64,000 nt of DNA from Maritimibacter fusiformis (lineage in GTDB: Bacteria > Pseudomonadota > Alphaproteobacteria > Rhodobacterales > Rhodobacteraceae). Shown piece by piece: positions 8,827-18,772 of this stretch. Position 1 is the stretch's first letter, and every line of letters starts with the position of its first letter. The stretch lies in the NCBI RefSeq assembly GCF_008086115.1, contig NZ_VSIY01000004.1, forward strand, positions 659,347 to 723,346, written 5' to 3'. The notes beneath the pieces were generated by a model. That model was given only the letters and a program-made list of their open reading frames with translations. It did not search any database and had not been told where the DNA came from. The position numbers were made by a program, and so were the translations under genes.

Positions 8827-10671
8827 GTGAGACAGGTTCGAACAGGCCGCGCACTGGCGGTGCTTTTCGCGGCGTTTGCGCTTGTTTCCGGTTGCAGCGA
8901 GCCACAGGCAACACCGCCGATCGCCGTCCCGGCGGGCGGCACGAGCCTTGCCGCCACGGTCTTTCTGTCGCAATCCGGGCCGGATCGGGACGACGCGGTG
9001 TTTCACTTTCCCGCTGTCGCCAATGGGGAAACCCGCGTCGCCCTGGCCTCGACCGCAAGCCGGCCGATGGCCGCGCGGCTGAGCTGTGACGGCCCGGCGC
9101 GGTTGCAGACAACGGACGACAGCGGCCCGGGTGAATTCATGCGCCCCGGCGGGGTGCGCGCGGTATCGGTGCCCGCCGCCGGGGCCAACCTGTTGCCCGA
9201 ACTGCTGCTGCCCCCCGGCACCGAAGCCTGCGAAATAACCTGGGGCGCGGACAACCGCCTTTCGTTGCGAAGCGACGCGGCGCCCGAACCCGCCGGCACC
9301 ACGCCGCACACCTGCCCGACCCCCAACCCGGCCCCCACCGACGCGCTTGCGCAGGTCTTCTTTTCCGAGCGTGCGCTTGATCTGACCTGCGCCGCGCCGA
9401 CCGGCAATATCGTCATGGTGCCGGACGAGATTGACGGGCTCAAGTGGCGGATCGACCGTCTGACCGGCGGCAACGTCTCGCGTGCCGCGCTGGAGGCGGG
9501 CGATCCCGACATGGCGCTCGATTTCTCCAAGGCGCCGCATTTCGACGAGATCGTGATCTCGTATCTCCTGATCCGCTCCGACCTGTCCGGCTGGCTGACG
9601 ACACGCACGCTGGCCTATCACGCCGCGCGTGGCACCCGCATCCGGGTGCTGACCTCCGACGCGCTGATGCCGCAGTTCGACCGCGCCCCGCTCGAGGCGC
9701 TCGCGGCCGCCTATCCCGGGGTCAGCCTGCAATACTTCAAATACCCCTCGCGGGGTCCGGGCTCGATCATCGACAACGTGCAGCGCGCCAACCATGTGAA
9801 GCTGTTTTTAGGTCTTTCGCCCGAGCCGGGCCGGTCCTTCGCCCTGATCGGGGGCCGCAACCTTGCCGATGGCTATTTCTTCGATGGCGCCATCGACCAG
9901 CCCGACCATCCCTTCCTGCGCTCCTACGACGATACCAAGCGCGGGTTCGGGGTGGTGTTCTACTCGCTCTATGACGATTTCGAGATGGCTCTGACCGACC
10001 GTGACCGCGTCGAAGAGCTCGCGCGCCAGTTCGATCGCTACTATCTGCGCGACACGCGTGTGCAGGCCATGCAGCCGGTCGCGGCCGGTCCGCGCCGCCC
10101 GCCCCCGCCGGCATCGGGCACCGGGCTGGTGCGCCATTTCATCTCGCTACCCTGGGCCGATGGCCGGGCGCACGAAGCCTACTATGTCGACCTGTTCGAC
10201 GCTGCGCGCTCCGAGATTTTCATTGTCTCGCCGTTCAACTACCCCACGCCCGCGATCCACGAGGCGCTGGTGCGCGCGGCGGCGCGCGGCGTCGACGTGC
10301 GCATCGTCACGCGCCGGGGCGGCGACGAGCCGCCCTCCAGTTTCACCCGCGCCCTCAACACACGCTACGGTAAAACTGGGCAGGACAAGTTCCGTTTCAG
10401 GTATTTCGGCGGCGGCGCGCGGCTGCTTCATGCCAAGATCATCGTCATTGACGGCCGCCTCGGCGTGGTCGCCTCGACCAACCTGAACCGGCGCAGCTAC
10501 ATCCATGACACCGAGAACGGTCTGGTGTTCCTCGACCGCAAGGTGGCCCGCGCGCTGCACGCCGAGGCCGAACTCTTCTGGGCCATGGGCGGGACCGAAG
10601 ACGATCCGGACGATCGTGCCCTGGCCATCGGGATGTTCGAGGCGATCCCCTGGCTGGAACAGTTCTTCTGA
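8827..10671 (+). CDS. phospholipase D-like domain lipoprotein, cardiolipin synthase-like
   Basis: Predicted exported lipoprotein of the PLD superfamily, possibly acting on phospholipid head groups in the envelope. I start it at GTG 8827, giving 614 residues that open with a signal peptide and the lipobox LVSGC. The second catalytic motif is canonical (HAKIIVID, then STNLNRRSY). The first is HVKLFLGL followed by GGRNLADGY, so the Asp normally eight positions into HxKxxxxD is missing. The region before the first motif (about residues 20-200) is not recognised. Its stop lies 12 bases from the stop of the convergent topA gene. Confidence 0.8.
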   Translation: MRQVRTGRALAVLFAAFALVSGCSEPQATPPIAVPAGGTSLAATVFLSQSGPDRDDAVFHFPAVANGETRVALASTASRPMAARLSCDGPARLQTTDDSGPGEFMRPGGVRAVSVPAAGANLLPELLLPPGTEACEITWGADNRLSLRSDAAPEPAGTTPHTCPTPNPAPTDALAQVFFSERALDLTCAAPTGNIVMVPDEIDGLKWRIDRLTGGNVSRAALEAGDPDMALDFSKAPHFDEIVISYLLIRSDLSGWLTTRTLAYHAARGTRIRVLTSDALMPQFDRAPLEALAAAYPGVSLQYFKYPSRGPGSIIDNVQRANHVKLFLGLSPEPGRSFALIGGRNLADGYFFDGAIDQPDHPFLRSYDDTKRGFGVVFYSLYDDFEMALTDRDRVEELARQFDRYYLRDTRVQAMQPVAAGPRRPPPPASGTGLVRHFISLPWADGRAHEAYYVDLFDAARSEIFIVSPFNYPTPAIHEALVRAAARGVDVRIVTRRGGDEPPSSFTRALNTRYGKTGQDKFRFRYFGGGARLLHAKIIVIDGRLGVVASTNLNRRSYIHDTENGLVFLDRKVARALHAEAELFWAMGGTEDDPDDRALAIGMFEAIPWLEQFF

Positions 10672-10683
10672 GCGCGGCGCGCC

Positions 10684-13257
10684 TCAGCTTTCCCCTTTGG
10701 CCTTCGGCGCGGCCTTGGCCTTGGGTTTGGCCTTCGGCGCGGCCTTGGGTTTGGCCTTGGCTTTCGGCTTGGCCTTGCCCTTGCCGCCTTTCGCGGCCTT
10801 GGCGTCGACCAGTTCGACCGCCTGGGCCAGCGTCACGCTTTCGGGCTCCATCTCCTTGGGCAGGGTGGCGTTCACCTTTTCCCATTTCACGTAGGGCCCG
10901 TAGCGCCCATCCATGACGTTGAGCGCGCCGCCCTTCTCGGGATGTTCCCCAAGCTCTTTCAACGGCTTGGCCGTCGATCCGCGCCCCGGCCCCTTGGCGC
11001 GTTTCTGCGCGATCAGCTCGACCGCGCGGTTCATCCCGATCTCCCAGACCTCGTCGACCGAAGGCAGGTTGGCGTAGGTCTTGCCGTGTTTCACGAACGG
11101 GCCATAGCGCCCGATGCCCGCCTCGACCGGCTCGCCGTCTTCGGGATGCGGGCCGATTTTGCGCGGCAGGCTCAGCAGTTGCAGCGCCTTCTCGAGGTCC
11201 ATGTCGTCGGGCGACCAGCCTTTCGGCAGGCTGGCGCGCGGCGGCTTCTTGTTGTCTTCGGTCGCCTCGCCGCGCTGCACATAGGGGCCGAACCGGCCCG
11301 AACGCAGGCTGATCTCGTCGCCGCCGTCCTCGCCCAGCACACGGTCGCCGCCGTTGCCATCCTCACCGCCCCCGATCGGGCGGGTATAGCGGCATTCGGG
11401 GTAGTTCGAGCAGCCGACAAAGCCGCCGGTGCGCGAGGTTTTCAGATGCAGGCTGCCGGTGCCGCACAGCGGGCAGGCGCGCGGGTCGGACCCGTCTTCG
11501 CGCTCGGGGTAAAGCTGCGGCGCCAGCGCGGCGTCGAGCTTGTCGAGCACTTCGGAAATCCGAAGCTCGGAGGTTTCCGCAATCGCCGCCGAAAAGTCCC
11601 GCCAGAACCGCGCCAGAACGTCCTTGTAGTTCAGGTCACCGGCCGAGATCTCGTCGAGTTCTTCTTCGAGATTGGCGGTGAATTCGTAGCCGACGTATTG
11701 CCGGAAAAAGTTGAGCAGGAAGATCGTCACGATCCGGCCCTTGTCCTCGGGGACCAGGCGGTTCTTGTCCTTGCGGACATATTCCCGATCCTGGATCGTG
11801 GTGACGATCGAGGCATAGGTCGAGGGCCGCCCGATGCCCAGTTCTTCCATCCGCTTGACCAGCGACGCCTCGGTATAGCGCGGCGGCGGTTGGGTGAAAT
11901 GCTGCTCGGGCGTGACCGCGCGCTTGTCGGTCGGCTCACCCTCGGCGATCTGCGGCAGGCGTTTGTCGTCGTCATCGACAACCACATCGTCGCGGCCTTC
12001 CTCATAGACCCGCAAAAACCCGTCGAACAGCACCACCTGGCCGGTGGCGCGCAGGCCGACCTGGCCATCGGGCGAGGCGATCTCGACCGCCGTGCGTTCC
12101 AGCCGCGCGGCCGCCATCTGGCAGGCCAGCGTGCGTTTCCAGATCAGGTCGTAGAGCTTGCGCTGGTCGGCCTCCAGCCGCCCCAGCTTGCCGGCGTCGA
12201 GGCTCATGTCGGTGGGCCGGATGCACTCGTGCGCTTCCTGCGCGTTCTTGGCCTTGTTCTTGTAGATCACCGGTTCGGCGGGCACGTAATCCTTGCCGTA
12301 ACGCGCCGCGATCTCTTCGCGCGCCGCGGTCACAGCCTCGGGGGCCATGTCGATCCCGTCGGTCCGCATGTAGGTGATGTATCCGGCCTCATAAAGCCGC
12401 TGTGCCGTCGACATGGTCTGGCGCGCGCCAAAGCCGAACTTGCGGCTGGCCTCCTGTTGCAGGGTCGAGGTCATGAAGGGCGCCGAGGGGTTGCGGCTGC
12501 CGGGTTTGGCCTCGACCGAGACGACACTCAGGTCGCGGCTTTCGATCGCCTGCACCGCCAGTTCGGCCTCGGTCTGGTTCGGAATGTCGAAACGGTCGAG
12601 CTTTTTTCCGCCCAGCGACACCAGCCGCGCCTCGAAGGTCTGGCCGCGCGGTGTGGCCAGCGTGGCGGCGACGGACCAGTATTCGCGCGCCGTAAACGCC
12701 TCGATCTCCATCTCGCGCTCGACGATCAGCCGCAGGCAGACCGATTGCACCCGGCCCGCCGACCGCGCGCCGGGCAGTTTGCGCCACAGCACCGGGCTGA
12801 GGTTGAAACCGACGAGGTAATCCAGCGCCCGGCGCGCGAGATAGGCGTCGACCAGCGGCGTGTCGACCTGGCGAGGGTTCTTCATCGCCTCGGTCACGGC
12901 GGCCTTGGTGATCGCGTTGAAAACCACGCGCGACACCGGCGTGTCCTTCTTTATCGCCTTGCGCTTGCGCAGGGTCTCCTCGAGGTGCCAGGAAATCGCC
13001 TCTCCCTCGCGGTCGGGGTCGGTGGCGAGGATCAACTCGTTGTCTTCGGCGAGCGCGTCGGCGATGGCCTTGACGTGCTTGCGACTGTCGGCCCCGACCT
13101 GCCAATGCATCTCGAAATCGTTGTCCGGCTCGACCGATCCGTCTTTCGGCGGCAGGTCGCGGACATGGCCATACGAGGCGAGAACGGTGTAGCCGTCGCC
13201 CAGATACTTGTTGATTGTCTTGGCTTTAGCCGGACTTTCGACAACGACAACAGGCAT
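10684..13257 (-). CDS. topA: DNA topoisomerase I
   Basis: Type IA topoisomerase relaxing negative supercoils. The 857-residue product starts MPVVVVESPAKAKTINKYLG (toprim domain) and has DPDREGEAISWHL for magnesium binding and YITYMRTDGIDM with the active-site tyrosine. A zinc-ribbon segment near the middle (CPLCGTGSLHLK then GFVGCSNYPEC) is followed by topoisomerase C-terminal repeats, and the last 40 residues are a Lys/Ala/Pro-rich tail typical of alphaproteobacterial TopA. I chose the ATG at 13257; an in-frame extension to 13332 precedes the conserved first strand and has no support. Confidence 0.97.
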   Translation of the reverse strand: MPVVVVESPAKAKTINKYLGDGYTVLASYGHVRDLPPKDGSVEPDNDFEMHWQVGADSRKHVKAIADALAEDNELILATDPDREGEAISWHLEETLRKRKAIKKDTPVSRVVFNAITKAAVTEAMKNPRQVDTPLVDAYLARRALDYLVGFNLSPVLWRKLPGARSAGRVQSVCLRLIVEREMEIEAFTAREYWSVAATLATPRGQTFEARLVSLGGKKLDRFDIPNQTEAELAVQAIESRDLSVVSVEAKPGSRNPSAPFMTSTLQQEASRKFGFGARQTMSTAQRLYEAGYITYMRTDGIDMAPEAVTAAREEIAARYGKDYVPAEPVIYKNKAKNAQEAHECIRPTDMSLDAGKLGRLEADQRKLYDLIWKRTLACQMAAARLERTAVEIASPDGQVGLRATGQVVLFDGFLRVYEEGRDDVVVDDDDKRLPQIAEGEPTDKRAVTPEQHFTQPPPRYTEASLVKRMEELGIGRPSTYASIVTTIQDREYVRKDKNRLVPEDKGRIVTIFLLNFFRQYVGYEFTANLEEELDEISAGDLNYKDVLARFWRDFSAAIAETSELRISEVLDKLDAALAPQLYPEREDGSDPRACPLCGTGSLHLKTSRTGGFVGCSNYPECRYTRPIGGGEDGNGGDRVLGEDGGDEISLRSGRFGPYVQRGEATEDNKKPPRASLPKGWSPDDMDLEKALQLLSLPRKIGPHPEDGEPVEAGIGRYGPFVKHGKTYANLPSVDEVWEIGMNRAVELIAQKRAKGPGRGSTAKPLKELGEHPEKGGALNVMDGRYGPYVKWEKVNATLPKEMEPESVTLAQAVELVDAKAAKGGKGKAKPKAKAKPKAAPKAKPKAKAAPKAKGES

Positions 13258-13389
13258 GGGCTTCCTTTCGACTCGGCCTCGCGGCTCTGGGGGCGTTAGA
13301 TGGGTTGGGAAGCGGGCCAATGTCAATGGCACCCGGTCGCGCGGCGGCCGGAGCGCCGAATTCGGCGATGTCGCTGGCCGGTTCGCCGG

Positions 13390-14538
13390 TCAGTTCAGCC
13401 GGTTGATCAAGCCGCCGGGCTGGCGCTGGATGCGGCCGTCAAGCTCGAGCGTGACAAGCTCCGGTGCCGCCTCGGCGGCGGTGACGGCAAGATCGCGGAT
13501 CAACTGATCCTCGGCCACCGGGCTGGGGCCGAGGCGGTTCAGGATCTGCTGGTGGAGCGCCCGGGTCTCTGCCGGTGTGCGGGTTTCGGGCGGCGGCGCG
13601 GGGATCTCGACGATCTCGGGCGCGGTGTCGAGGGCAAGCTCCGGCTCTCGCATCGTGTCGAGCATCTCGATCACGTCCTGGGCGCCGCGCACCAGCGTGG
13701 CCCCGTCGCGGATCAGCATGTTGCAGCCCGAGGCGCGGGCGTCGAACGGGTGGCCCGGCACCGCCAGCACCTCGCGCCCCTGGTCCAGAGCGGCGCGCGC
13801 GGTGATCAGCGAGCCCGAGCGCGCGGCGGCCTCGACCACCACGACGGCGCGCGCCAGCCCCGAAATGATGCGGTTGCGCTGCGGAAAGTTGCGCGCCTGC
13901 GGCTGGTGGCCCATCGGCGCCTCCGACAGGCGCAGCCCGCCGCGTCCGATCTCTTCGCCCAGCACGGTGTTCTCGGTCGGATATATCACGTCGACCCCGC
14001 CCGCCATCACCGCGATGGTGCCGGTTTCCAGCGCGGCCTTGTGCGCGGCGGTGTCGATGCCGCGCGCCAGCCCCGAGACGATCACGTTGCCCGCCGCGCC
14101 CAGTTCCTGCGCCAGTCGCCGGGCCATGCGGGTGCCAAGCGACGAGGCATTGCGCGCGCCGACCATGGCGACGGTGGGCCGGGTCAGCAGGGAAAGATCG
14201 CCGATTGCCCAGAAGAACGGCGGCGGGTCGGAAATTTCGGCCAGGTGGCGGGGATAGCGGGGGTCGCCAAAGGCGATGAACTCGGCGCCCGCATGCCGGG
14301 CCGCCTGCGCCTCGCGCCGGGCGGCCTCGGGCGAGCAGGCGCGGTAATCCTCGACACCCGCCGCTTTCGCCACCTCCGGCAGGGCCGCGAGCGCCGCCTG
14401 GGCGGTCCCGTGTTCGCGCATCAGCCGGAAAAAGGTCGCCACGCCGACGCGGCGCGATCGCAAGAGACGAAGCCAGGCGAGCGCGTCTTCCTCGCTTCGG
14501 GGTGGGGTGAGGGGGTGGGGGAAGGGGATGTGATCCAC
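13390..14538 (-). CDS. dprA: DNA processing protein DprA (Smf)
   Basis: Cytoplasmic protein that loads RecA on incoming single-stranded DNA in natural transformation. The Rossmann-like core is clear: VAMVGARNASSLG, VIVSGLARGIDTAAHKAAL, GGVDVIYPTEN, FPQRNRIISGLA and VEAAARSGSLITA. A winged-helix-like C-terminus follows (LGPSPVAEDQLIRDL). I use the GTG at 14538 (382 residues), which gives a family-like N-terminus; ATG at 14574 adds 12 unconserved residues and is possible. It lies between topA and a membrane-protein gene on the same strand. Confidence 0.93.
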   Translation of the reverse strand: MDHIPFPHPLTPPRSEEDALAWLRLLRSRRVGVATFFRLMREHGTAQAALAALPEVAKAAGVEDYRACSPEAARREAQAARHAGAEFIAFGDPRYPRHLAEISDPPPFFWAIGDLSLLTRPTVAMVGARNASSLGTRMARRLAQELGAAGNVIVSGLARGIDTAAHKAALETGTIAVMAGGVDVIYPTENTVLGEEIGRGGLRLSEAPMGHQPQARNFPQRNRIISGLARAVVVVEAAARSGSLITARAALDQGREVLAVPGHPFDARASGCNMLIRDGATLVRGAQDVIEMLDTMREPELALDTAPEIVEIPAPPPETRTPAETRALHQQILNRLGPSPVAEDQLIRDLAVTAAEAAPELVTLELDGRIQRQPGGLINRLN

Positions 14539-14653
14539 TGGCCTGCCTGATTCCGTCTCTTGCCCCCCGACCATGCGGCCGAAATGGTTAATGCAAGGTG
14601 AACGGAACCGCGAAAAACCGGTGAAACGCCGATCGACCCCGAAAATCCCGCGA

Positions 14654-15094
14654 TCAGGCGGCGACGAAGGCTCCGGGGCGGCGCAGGCGCAGCACCATCC
14701 AGGTGACGCCGGACAGGACGATGCCGAAGGCGGTGAACAGCGACACCGGCCCCGGCCCGCCGAACAGCAGCGTCGCGATCCAGCCCAGCACCAGCCCGAC
14801 CGCGAGCGCAGGCCCCAGCCCGCCCCAGCCCAGCCGCAGCAGCACGACCAGCATGAGCGCGCCGGGGATCAGCCCGATCCAGGTCAGGACCGGCGAATAC
14901 AGCAGCACCACCGACACGCCCGTCAGGGCCGTCGCGGTCTCGCCCGAGCGCAGGAAAAGCACGTCGAACACCATCAACACCCCGCCCACGGCAATCGGCA
15001 AGGCCCAGGCGATCAGCGCACTGACCAGCGCATTGGTCGCCCGAAGCCCGGCGGCGGCGGCGCTGTCGTTGCGCAGTAGGGGCCAACCCGTCAC
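14654..15094 (-). CDS. hypothetical membrane protein after tldD
   Basis: Unrecognised 146-residue protein with about five hydrophobic segments (for example ALIAWALPIAVGGVLMVFDV, VVLLYSPVLTWIGLIPGALM and LGPALAVGLVLGWIATLLFG). It starts at GTG 15094, whose last bases form the stop of tldD (GTGA overlap), so it is translationally coupled to tldD. Membrane proteins in this position accompany tldD in other Rhodobacterales as far as I recall, but no function is known to me. A longer ATG-started reading frame into tldD is a shadow. Confidence 0.7.
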   Translation of the reverse strand: MTGWPLLRNDSAAAAGLRATNALVSALIAWALPIAVGGVLMVFDVLFLRSGETATALTGVSVVLLYSPVLTWIGLIPGALMLVVLLRLGWGGLGPALAVGLVLGWIATLLFGGPGPVSLFTAFGIVLSGVTWMVLRLRRPGAFVAA

Positions 15095-16518
15095 GCCGCC
15101 GATCCGCCCACTGTCAGCCCGCCGATCAGCAGCGTCGGCTGGCCCACCCCCACCGGCACCCACTGGCCCGCCTTGCCGCAGTTGCCGATGCCGGGGTCGA
15201 GCGCCACGTCGTTGCCGATGGCCCTGATCCGCTTCATCGCGTCGGGGCCGTCTCCGATCAGGGTGGCGCCCTTGACCGGTGCGCCGATCTTGCCGTCCTT
15301 CACGCGGTAGGCCTCGGTGCAGGAGAACACGAACTTGCCGTTGGTGATGTCGACCTGCCCGCCGCCGAAGCCGACCGCATAGATGCCGTCCTTGAGCTCG
15401 GCCACCACCTCGTCGCGGGTGGCCTGGCCGCCCTCCATGATGGTGTTGGTCATGCGCGGCATCGGCGCGTGGGCAAAACTCTCGCGCCGCCCGTTGCCGG
15501 TGGGGGCGACCCCCATCAGCCGCGCGTTCTGCCGGTCCTGCATGTAGCCCACCAGCACCCCGTCCTCGATCAGCACGGTCCGGTTGGTCGGCGTGCCCTC
15601 GTCATCGACGGAGAGCGAGCCGCGCCGGTCGGGCAGGGTGCCGTCATCGACCACGGTGACGCCCCGGGCCGCGACCTGCTGGCCGATCAGCCCGGAAAAC
15701 GCCGAGGTGCCCTTGCGGTTGAAATCGCCCTCGAGCCCGTGGCCGACCGCCTCGTGCAGCAGGATGCCGGGCCATCCGGCGCCCAGCACCACGTCCATCT
15801 CGCCCGCAGGCGCCGGTTCGGCGGCGAGGTTCACCAGCGCGATGCGCAGCGCCTCGCGCGTCGTGGCCTGCCAGCTTTCCGCCGCGATCAGCCCGGTCAG
15901 CCCGGTGCGCCCGCCGCCGCCATGCCCACCGCTTTCGCGCCGCCCGTTTTCCTCGACGATGACCGAGACGTTGAGCCGCGTCATCGGCCTTGTGTCCGAC
16001 ACCAGCGTGCCATCCGGGCGCAGGATGTGAACCTCCTGCAGGCTGGCCGCGATGGTCGCTGACACCTGCACCACGCGCGGGTCGAGATCGCGGGCGAAGG
16101 CGTCGATCTCGCGCAGGGTCTCGACCTTCACGGGAAAGGCCGCGTCGGTCATCGGGTCGTTGTCGGTATAGAGCTTCTGGTTGGTGCGCGTCGGGCTGTC
16201 GGCAAGCCGCCCGCCGCCCGCGCCCACCGCAAGGCGCGCGGTCTCGGCGGCGCGGGTCAGGGCGGCCTCGGAGATCTCGGTGGAATGGGCATAACCCGCC
16301 GTTTCGGCGTTCACCGCGCGCAGCCCGAACCCCTCGGAGGCGTCATAGCTTGCGTTGCGCAGGCGTCCATCGTCGAACACCAGCGCCTCCGAGCGGCGGC
16401 GTTCCAGGAACAACTCGCCATCGTCGGCACCTGTTGTCGCGCCGCGCAGCACCGCCAGCGCGCGCGATTCGTCGAGATGGGTTTCGAACGGGCGGAAGGG
16501 GTCGCTGTTATTCGACAT
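15091..16518 (-). CDS. tldD: metalloprotease TldD
   Basis: Zinc metalloprotease subunit of the TldD/TldE heterodimer, which degrades unfolded peptides and processes modified peptides such as microcins. The 475-residue product contains the zinc motif HEAVGH followed by GLEGDFNRKG. The C-terminal half has EAYRVKDGKIGAPVKGATL and IGNCGKAGQWVPVGVGQPT, both typical. AGAGGAATTCC upstream supports the ATG at 16518. tldE (pmbA) is not adjacent. It is divergent from the cytochrome oxidase genes, sharing a 187-base intergenic region with ctaC. Confidence 0.96.
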   Translation of the reverse strand: MSNNSDPFRPFETHLDESRALAVLRGATTGADDGELFLERRRSEALVFDDGRLRNASYDASEGFGLRAVNAETAGYAHSTEISEAALTRAAETARLAVGAGGGRLADSPTRTNQKLYTDNDPMTDAAFPVKVETLREIDAFARDLDPRVVQVSATIAASLQEVHILRPDGTLVSDTRPMTRLNVSVIVEENGRRESGGHGGGGRTGLTGLIAAESWQATTREALRIALVNLAAEPAPAGEMDVVLGAGWPGILLHEAVGHGLEGDFNRKGTSAFSGLIGQQVAARGVTVVDDGTLPDRRGSLSVDDEGTPTNRTVLIEDGVLVGYMQDRQNARLMGVAPTGNGRRESFAHAPMPRMTNTIMEGGQATRDEVVAELKDGIYAVGFGGGQVDITNGKFVFSCTEAYRVKDGKIGAPVKGATLIGDGPDAMKRIRAIGNDVALDPGIGNCGKAGQWVPVGVGQPTLLIGGLTVGGSAA

Positions 16519-16705
16519 GGAATTCCTCTAAACTGCAGGGAGCTGCATATGTGGCCACGCAAATGGCCGAATTTCACTTGTTCCTTACGCGGTAATATGG
16601 TTTCACCAAGGACGGGAGACAACGGCAAACCCGCATGTCAAGCGGAGAACCGACGATTGAGGCGCGACAAAAACGCGCCAGGCCAGGAAGATCAGGAAGA
16701 TACCG

Positions 16706-17563
16706 ATGCAAGCGATGAAAAAGACCCTGTGGCCCCTGGCCACTGTTGCCGCAACCCTTGGAGCCAGTGCCGCCTGGGCGCAGGACCTCGAGGTGCGCGG
16801 TGCACCCGTGCCCGGCGGCATGTCGCTGCAACCGGCGGCAACCGATGTCGCCGCGGCGACCTATTTCCTCGACGATCTGGTGCATTACATCGCCGTGGGC
16901 ATCGCGGTGCTGGTGCTGGTGCTGGTGCTCTGGGTGATCGTGCGCTACAACCGCCGCGCCAACGCCAATCCGCGCCGCTTTACCCACAACACACCGATCG
17001 AGATCATCTGGACGCTGGTCCCGATCCTGATCCTGGTGTTCATCGGCGCCAACTCGATGCCGGTCCTGTTCAAACAGCAGGAGATCCCGGAAGGCGACGT
17101 GGTCATCAAGGTCACCGGCAACCAGTGGTTCTGGTCCTATGAATATGTCGACAACGAATTCGGCTTCGACAGTTTCATGCTGTCGCGCGATGAACTGGCC
17201 GACCACGGCTATGCCGACGAGCTTTACCTTCTGGCCACCGACACCGCCGTGGTGGTGCCGACCGGCAAGAAGGTCGTGATGCAGGTCACCGGGTCGGACG
17301 TGATCCATTCCTGGACGATCCCGGCCTTCGGCGTGAAGCAGGACGCGGTGCCGGGCCGTCTGGCGGAACTGTGGTTCACCGTCGATCCGGGCAAGGAAGG
17401 CATCTATTTCGGCCAGTGCTCGGAATTGTGCGGCAAGGACCACGCCTATATGCCGATCACCGTCAAGGCGGTGACCGAGGCGGAATACGAGGCCTGGCTG
17501 GACGAAGCGATTGAGGAATACGCCGGCACGCCGCGCCCGATCGACGTGGCCATGGCCGAGTGA
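16706..17563 (+). CDS. ctaC: cytochrome c oxidase subunit II
   Basis: CuA-bearing subunit of the aa3-type oxidase, accepting electrons from cytochrome c in the periplasm. The 285-residue product has a cleavable signal ending near ASAAWA and two transmembrane helices ([19 protein letters not shown] and [20 protein letters not shown]). Periplasmic CuA ligands are in [14 protein letters not shown] with an upstream His in [10 protein letters not shown], and NQWFWSYEY is the aromatic electron-entry strand. AGGAAG lies before the ATG. It opens the ctaC-ctaB-ctaG-ctaE block; the catalytic subunit I gene is not in the window. Confidence 0.97.
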   Translation: MQAMKKTLWPLATVAATLGASAAWAQDLEVRGAPVPGGMSLQPAATDVAAATYFLDDLVHYIAVGIAVLVLVLVLWVIVRYNRRANANPRRFTHNTPIEIIWTLVPILILVFIGANSMPVLFKQQEIPEGDVVIKVTGNQWFWSYEYVDNEFGFDSFMLSRDELADHGYADELYLLATDTAVVVPTGKKVVMQVTGSDVIHSWTIPAFGVKQDAVPGRLAELWFTVDPGKEGIYFGQCSELCGKDHAYMPITVKAVTEAEYEAWLDEAIEEYAGTPRPIDVAMAE

Positions 17564-17588
17564 ACAAGCCGCGGCGCGCGGGGTTCAC
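17560..17588 (+). other. stem-loop across the ctaC stop codon
   Basis: GTGAAC (17560-17565) and GTTCAC (17583-17588) pair, and inside them CCGCG pairs with CGCGG around a GCG loop. No T run follows, so it is not a classic terminator; it could influence mRNA stability between ctaC and ctaB. Confidence 0.35.
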
Positions 17589-17642
17589 GCCTGCGCGCAT
17601 CCGCACGGTCGCGGGGACGGCCGGCAAATGTGGGTGATCTGA

Positions 17643-18578
17643 ATGACCGAGACCACGAGCGTCTTCGACAGCGACAGGGAAGCGGGCTTCGGCGATTACG
17701 TCGCCCTACTGAAGCCGCGCGTGATGGCGCTGGTGGTGTTCACCGCCGTGGCCGGCCTGGTGGTCGCGCCGGGCAGCATGAACCCGATCATCGCCTTTGC
17801 CGCGATCCTGTTCATCGCGCTGGGCGGCGGCGCCTCGGGTGCTTTGAACATGTGGTGGGATGCCGATATCGACCGGCTGATGCGGCGCACCCAGAAACGC
17901 CCGATCCCCTCGGGCAAGCTGACCGAGGGCGATGCGCTGGCGCTGGGCGTGGCGCTGTCCTTCTTCGCCGTGGTGATGCTGTTTCTGGCCACCAACCTGG
18001 TGGCGGCGGGGCTTCTGGCCTTCACGATCTTCTTTTACGTGGTGATCTACACCATGTGGCTCAAGCGCACGACGCCGCAGAACATCGTGATCGGCGGCGC
18101 CGCCGGGGCGTTTCCGCCGATGATCGGCTGGGCCGCCGCGACCGGCGGCATCAGCGTCGAGGCGGTGCTGATGTTCGCGCTGACCTTCGCCTGGACGCCG
18201 CCGCATTTCTGGGCGCTGGCGCTCTTTGTCAAGGACGACTACGCCAACGCGCACGTGCCGATGCTGACCGTCACCCATGGCCGCGACGCCACCCGCAAGC
18301 ATATCCTGGTCTACACGCTGGCGCTGGCCGTGGTGGCGCTGGCGCTTGGGCTGACCTCGGTCGGCGGGCCGATCTACATGGCGGTGGCGGTGGTGATGAA
18401 CGGCTGGTTCATCCTCGGCGCGATCCGCATCCTCAGGCGCGACGACGCGGCCTCTCACGCCGACAAGCACCTGGCCGAGCGCAAGTTCTTCAAGCTCTCG
18501 CTCTACTACCTGTTCCTGCATTTCGGCGCCCTGATGCTCGAGGCCGGGCTGGCGCCCTACGGGCTGGGGGGCTGGTGA
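17643..18578 (+). CDS. ctaB: protohaem IX farnesyltransferase
   Basis: Integral membrane UbiA-family prenyltransferase making haem O from haem B for the terminal oxidase. The 311-residue product has the prenyl-diphosphate motif [19 protein letters not shown] (Asp-rich) and a second polar loop [16 protein letters not shown], spread over about nine helices. The start follows a short gap after ctaC. The stop shares a base with the ATG of the small downstream gene (TGATG). Confidence 0.97.
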   Translation: MTETTSVFDSDREAGFGDYVALLKPRVMALVVFTAVAGLVVAPGSMNPIIAFAAILFIALGGGASGALNMWWDADIDRLMRRTQKRPIPSGKLTEGDALALGVALSFFAVVMLFLATNLVAAGLLAFTIFFYVVIYTMWLKRTTPQNIVIGGAAGAFPPMIGWAAATGGISVEAVLMFALTFAWTPPHFWALALFVKDDYANAHVPMLTVTHGRDATRKHILVYTLALAVVALALGLTSVGGPIYMAVAVVMNGWFILGAIRILRRDDAASHADKHLAERKFFKLSLYYLFLHFGALMLEAGLAPYGLGGW

Positions 18579-18772
18579 TGGCGACCCGTATTCGTGCCGA
18601 ACATGAGCTTCACCGCCGCCGCCTCAGCCGCAATGTCGGGCTGGGGGTGACGCTGGTGCTGTTCGTGGTGCTGGTCTACGGGCTGACCATCGCCAAGCTC
18701 GGCACCGACCCGACCGACGCGCTCGGCATCACCCCGCCGCCTGCCGCCACCGACGGGGAGGGCGGGCAATGA
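18578..18772 (+). CDS. CoxF-like small membrane protein of the oxidase assembly operon
   Basis: A 64-residue protein with a basic N-terminus ([15 protein letters not shown]), one transmembrane helix ([20 protein letters not shown]) and a Pro/Ala-rich tail. Short proteins of this shape sit between ctaB and ctaG in many alphaproteobacteria and are annotated CoxF; a role in oxidase assembly is inferred from position. It overlaps ctaB by one base and ctaG by four (ATGA), so all three are probably translated in series. Confidence 0.82.
   Translation: MATRIRAEHELHRRRLSRNVGLGVTLVLFVVLVYGLTIAKLGTDPTDALGITPPPAATDGEGGQ

Noticed and set aside
10690..10800. Repeated GGCCTTGG/GGCCTTCGG units resembling a short tandem repeat
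   Set aside because: They are the Lys/Ala/Pro-rich C-terminal tail of TopA on the minus strand.
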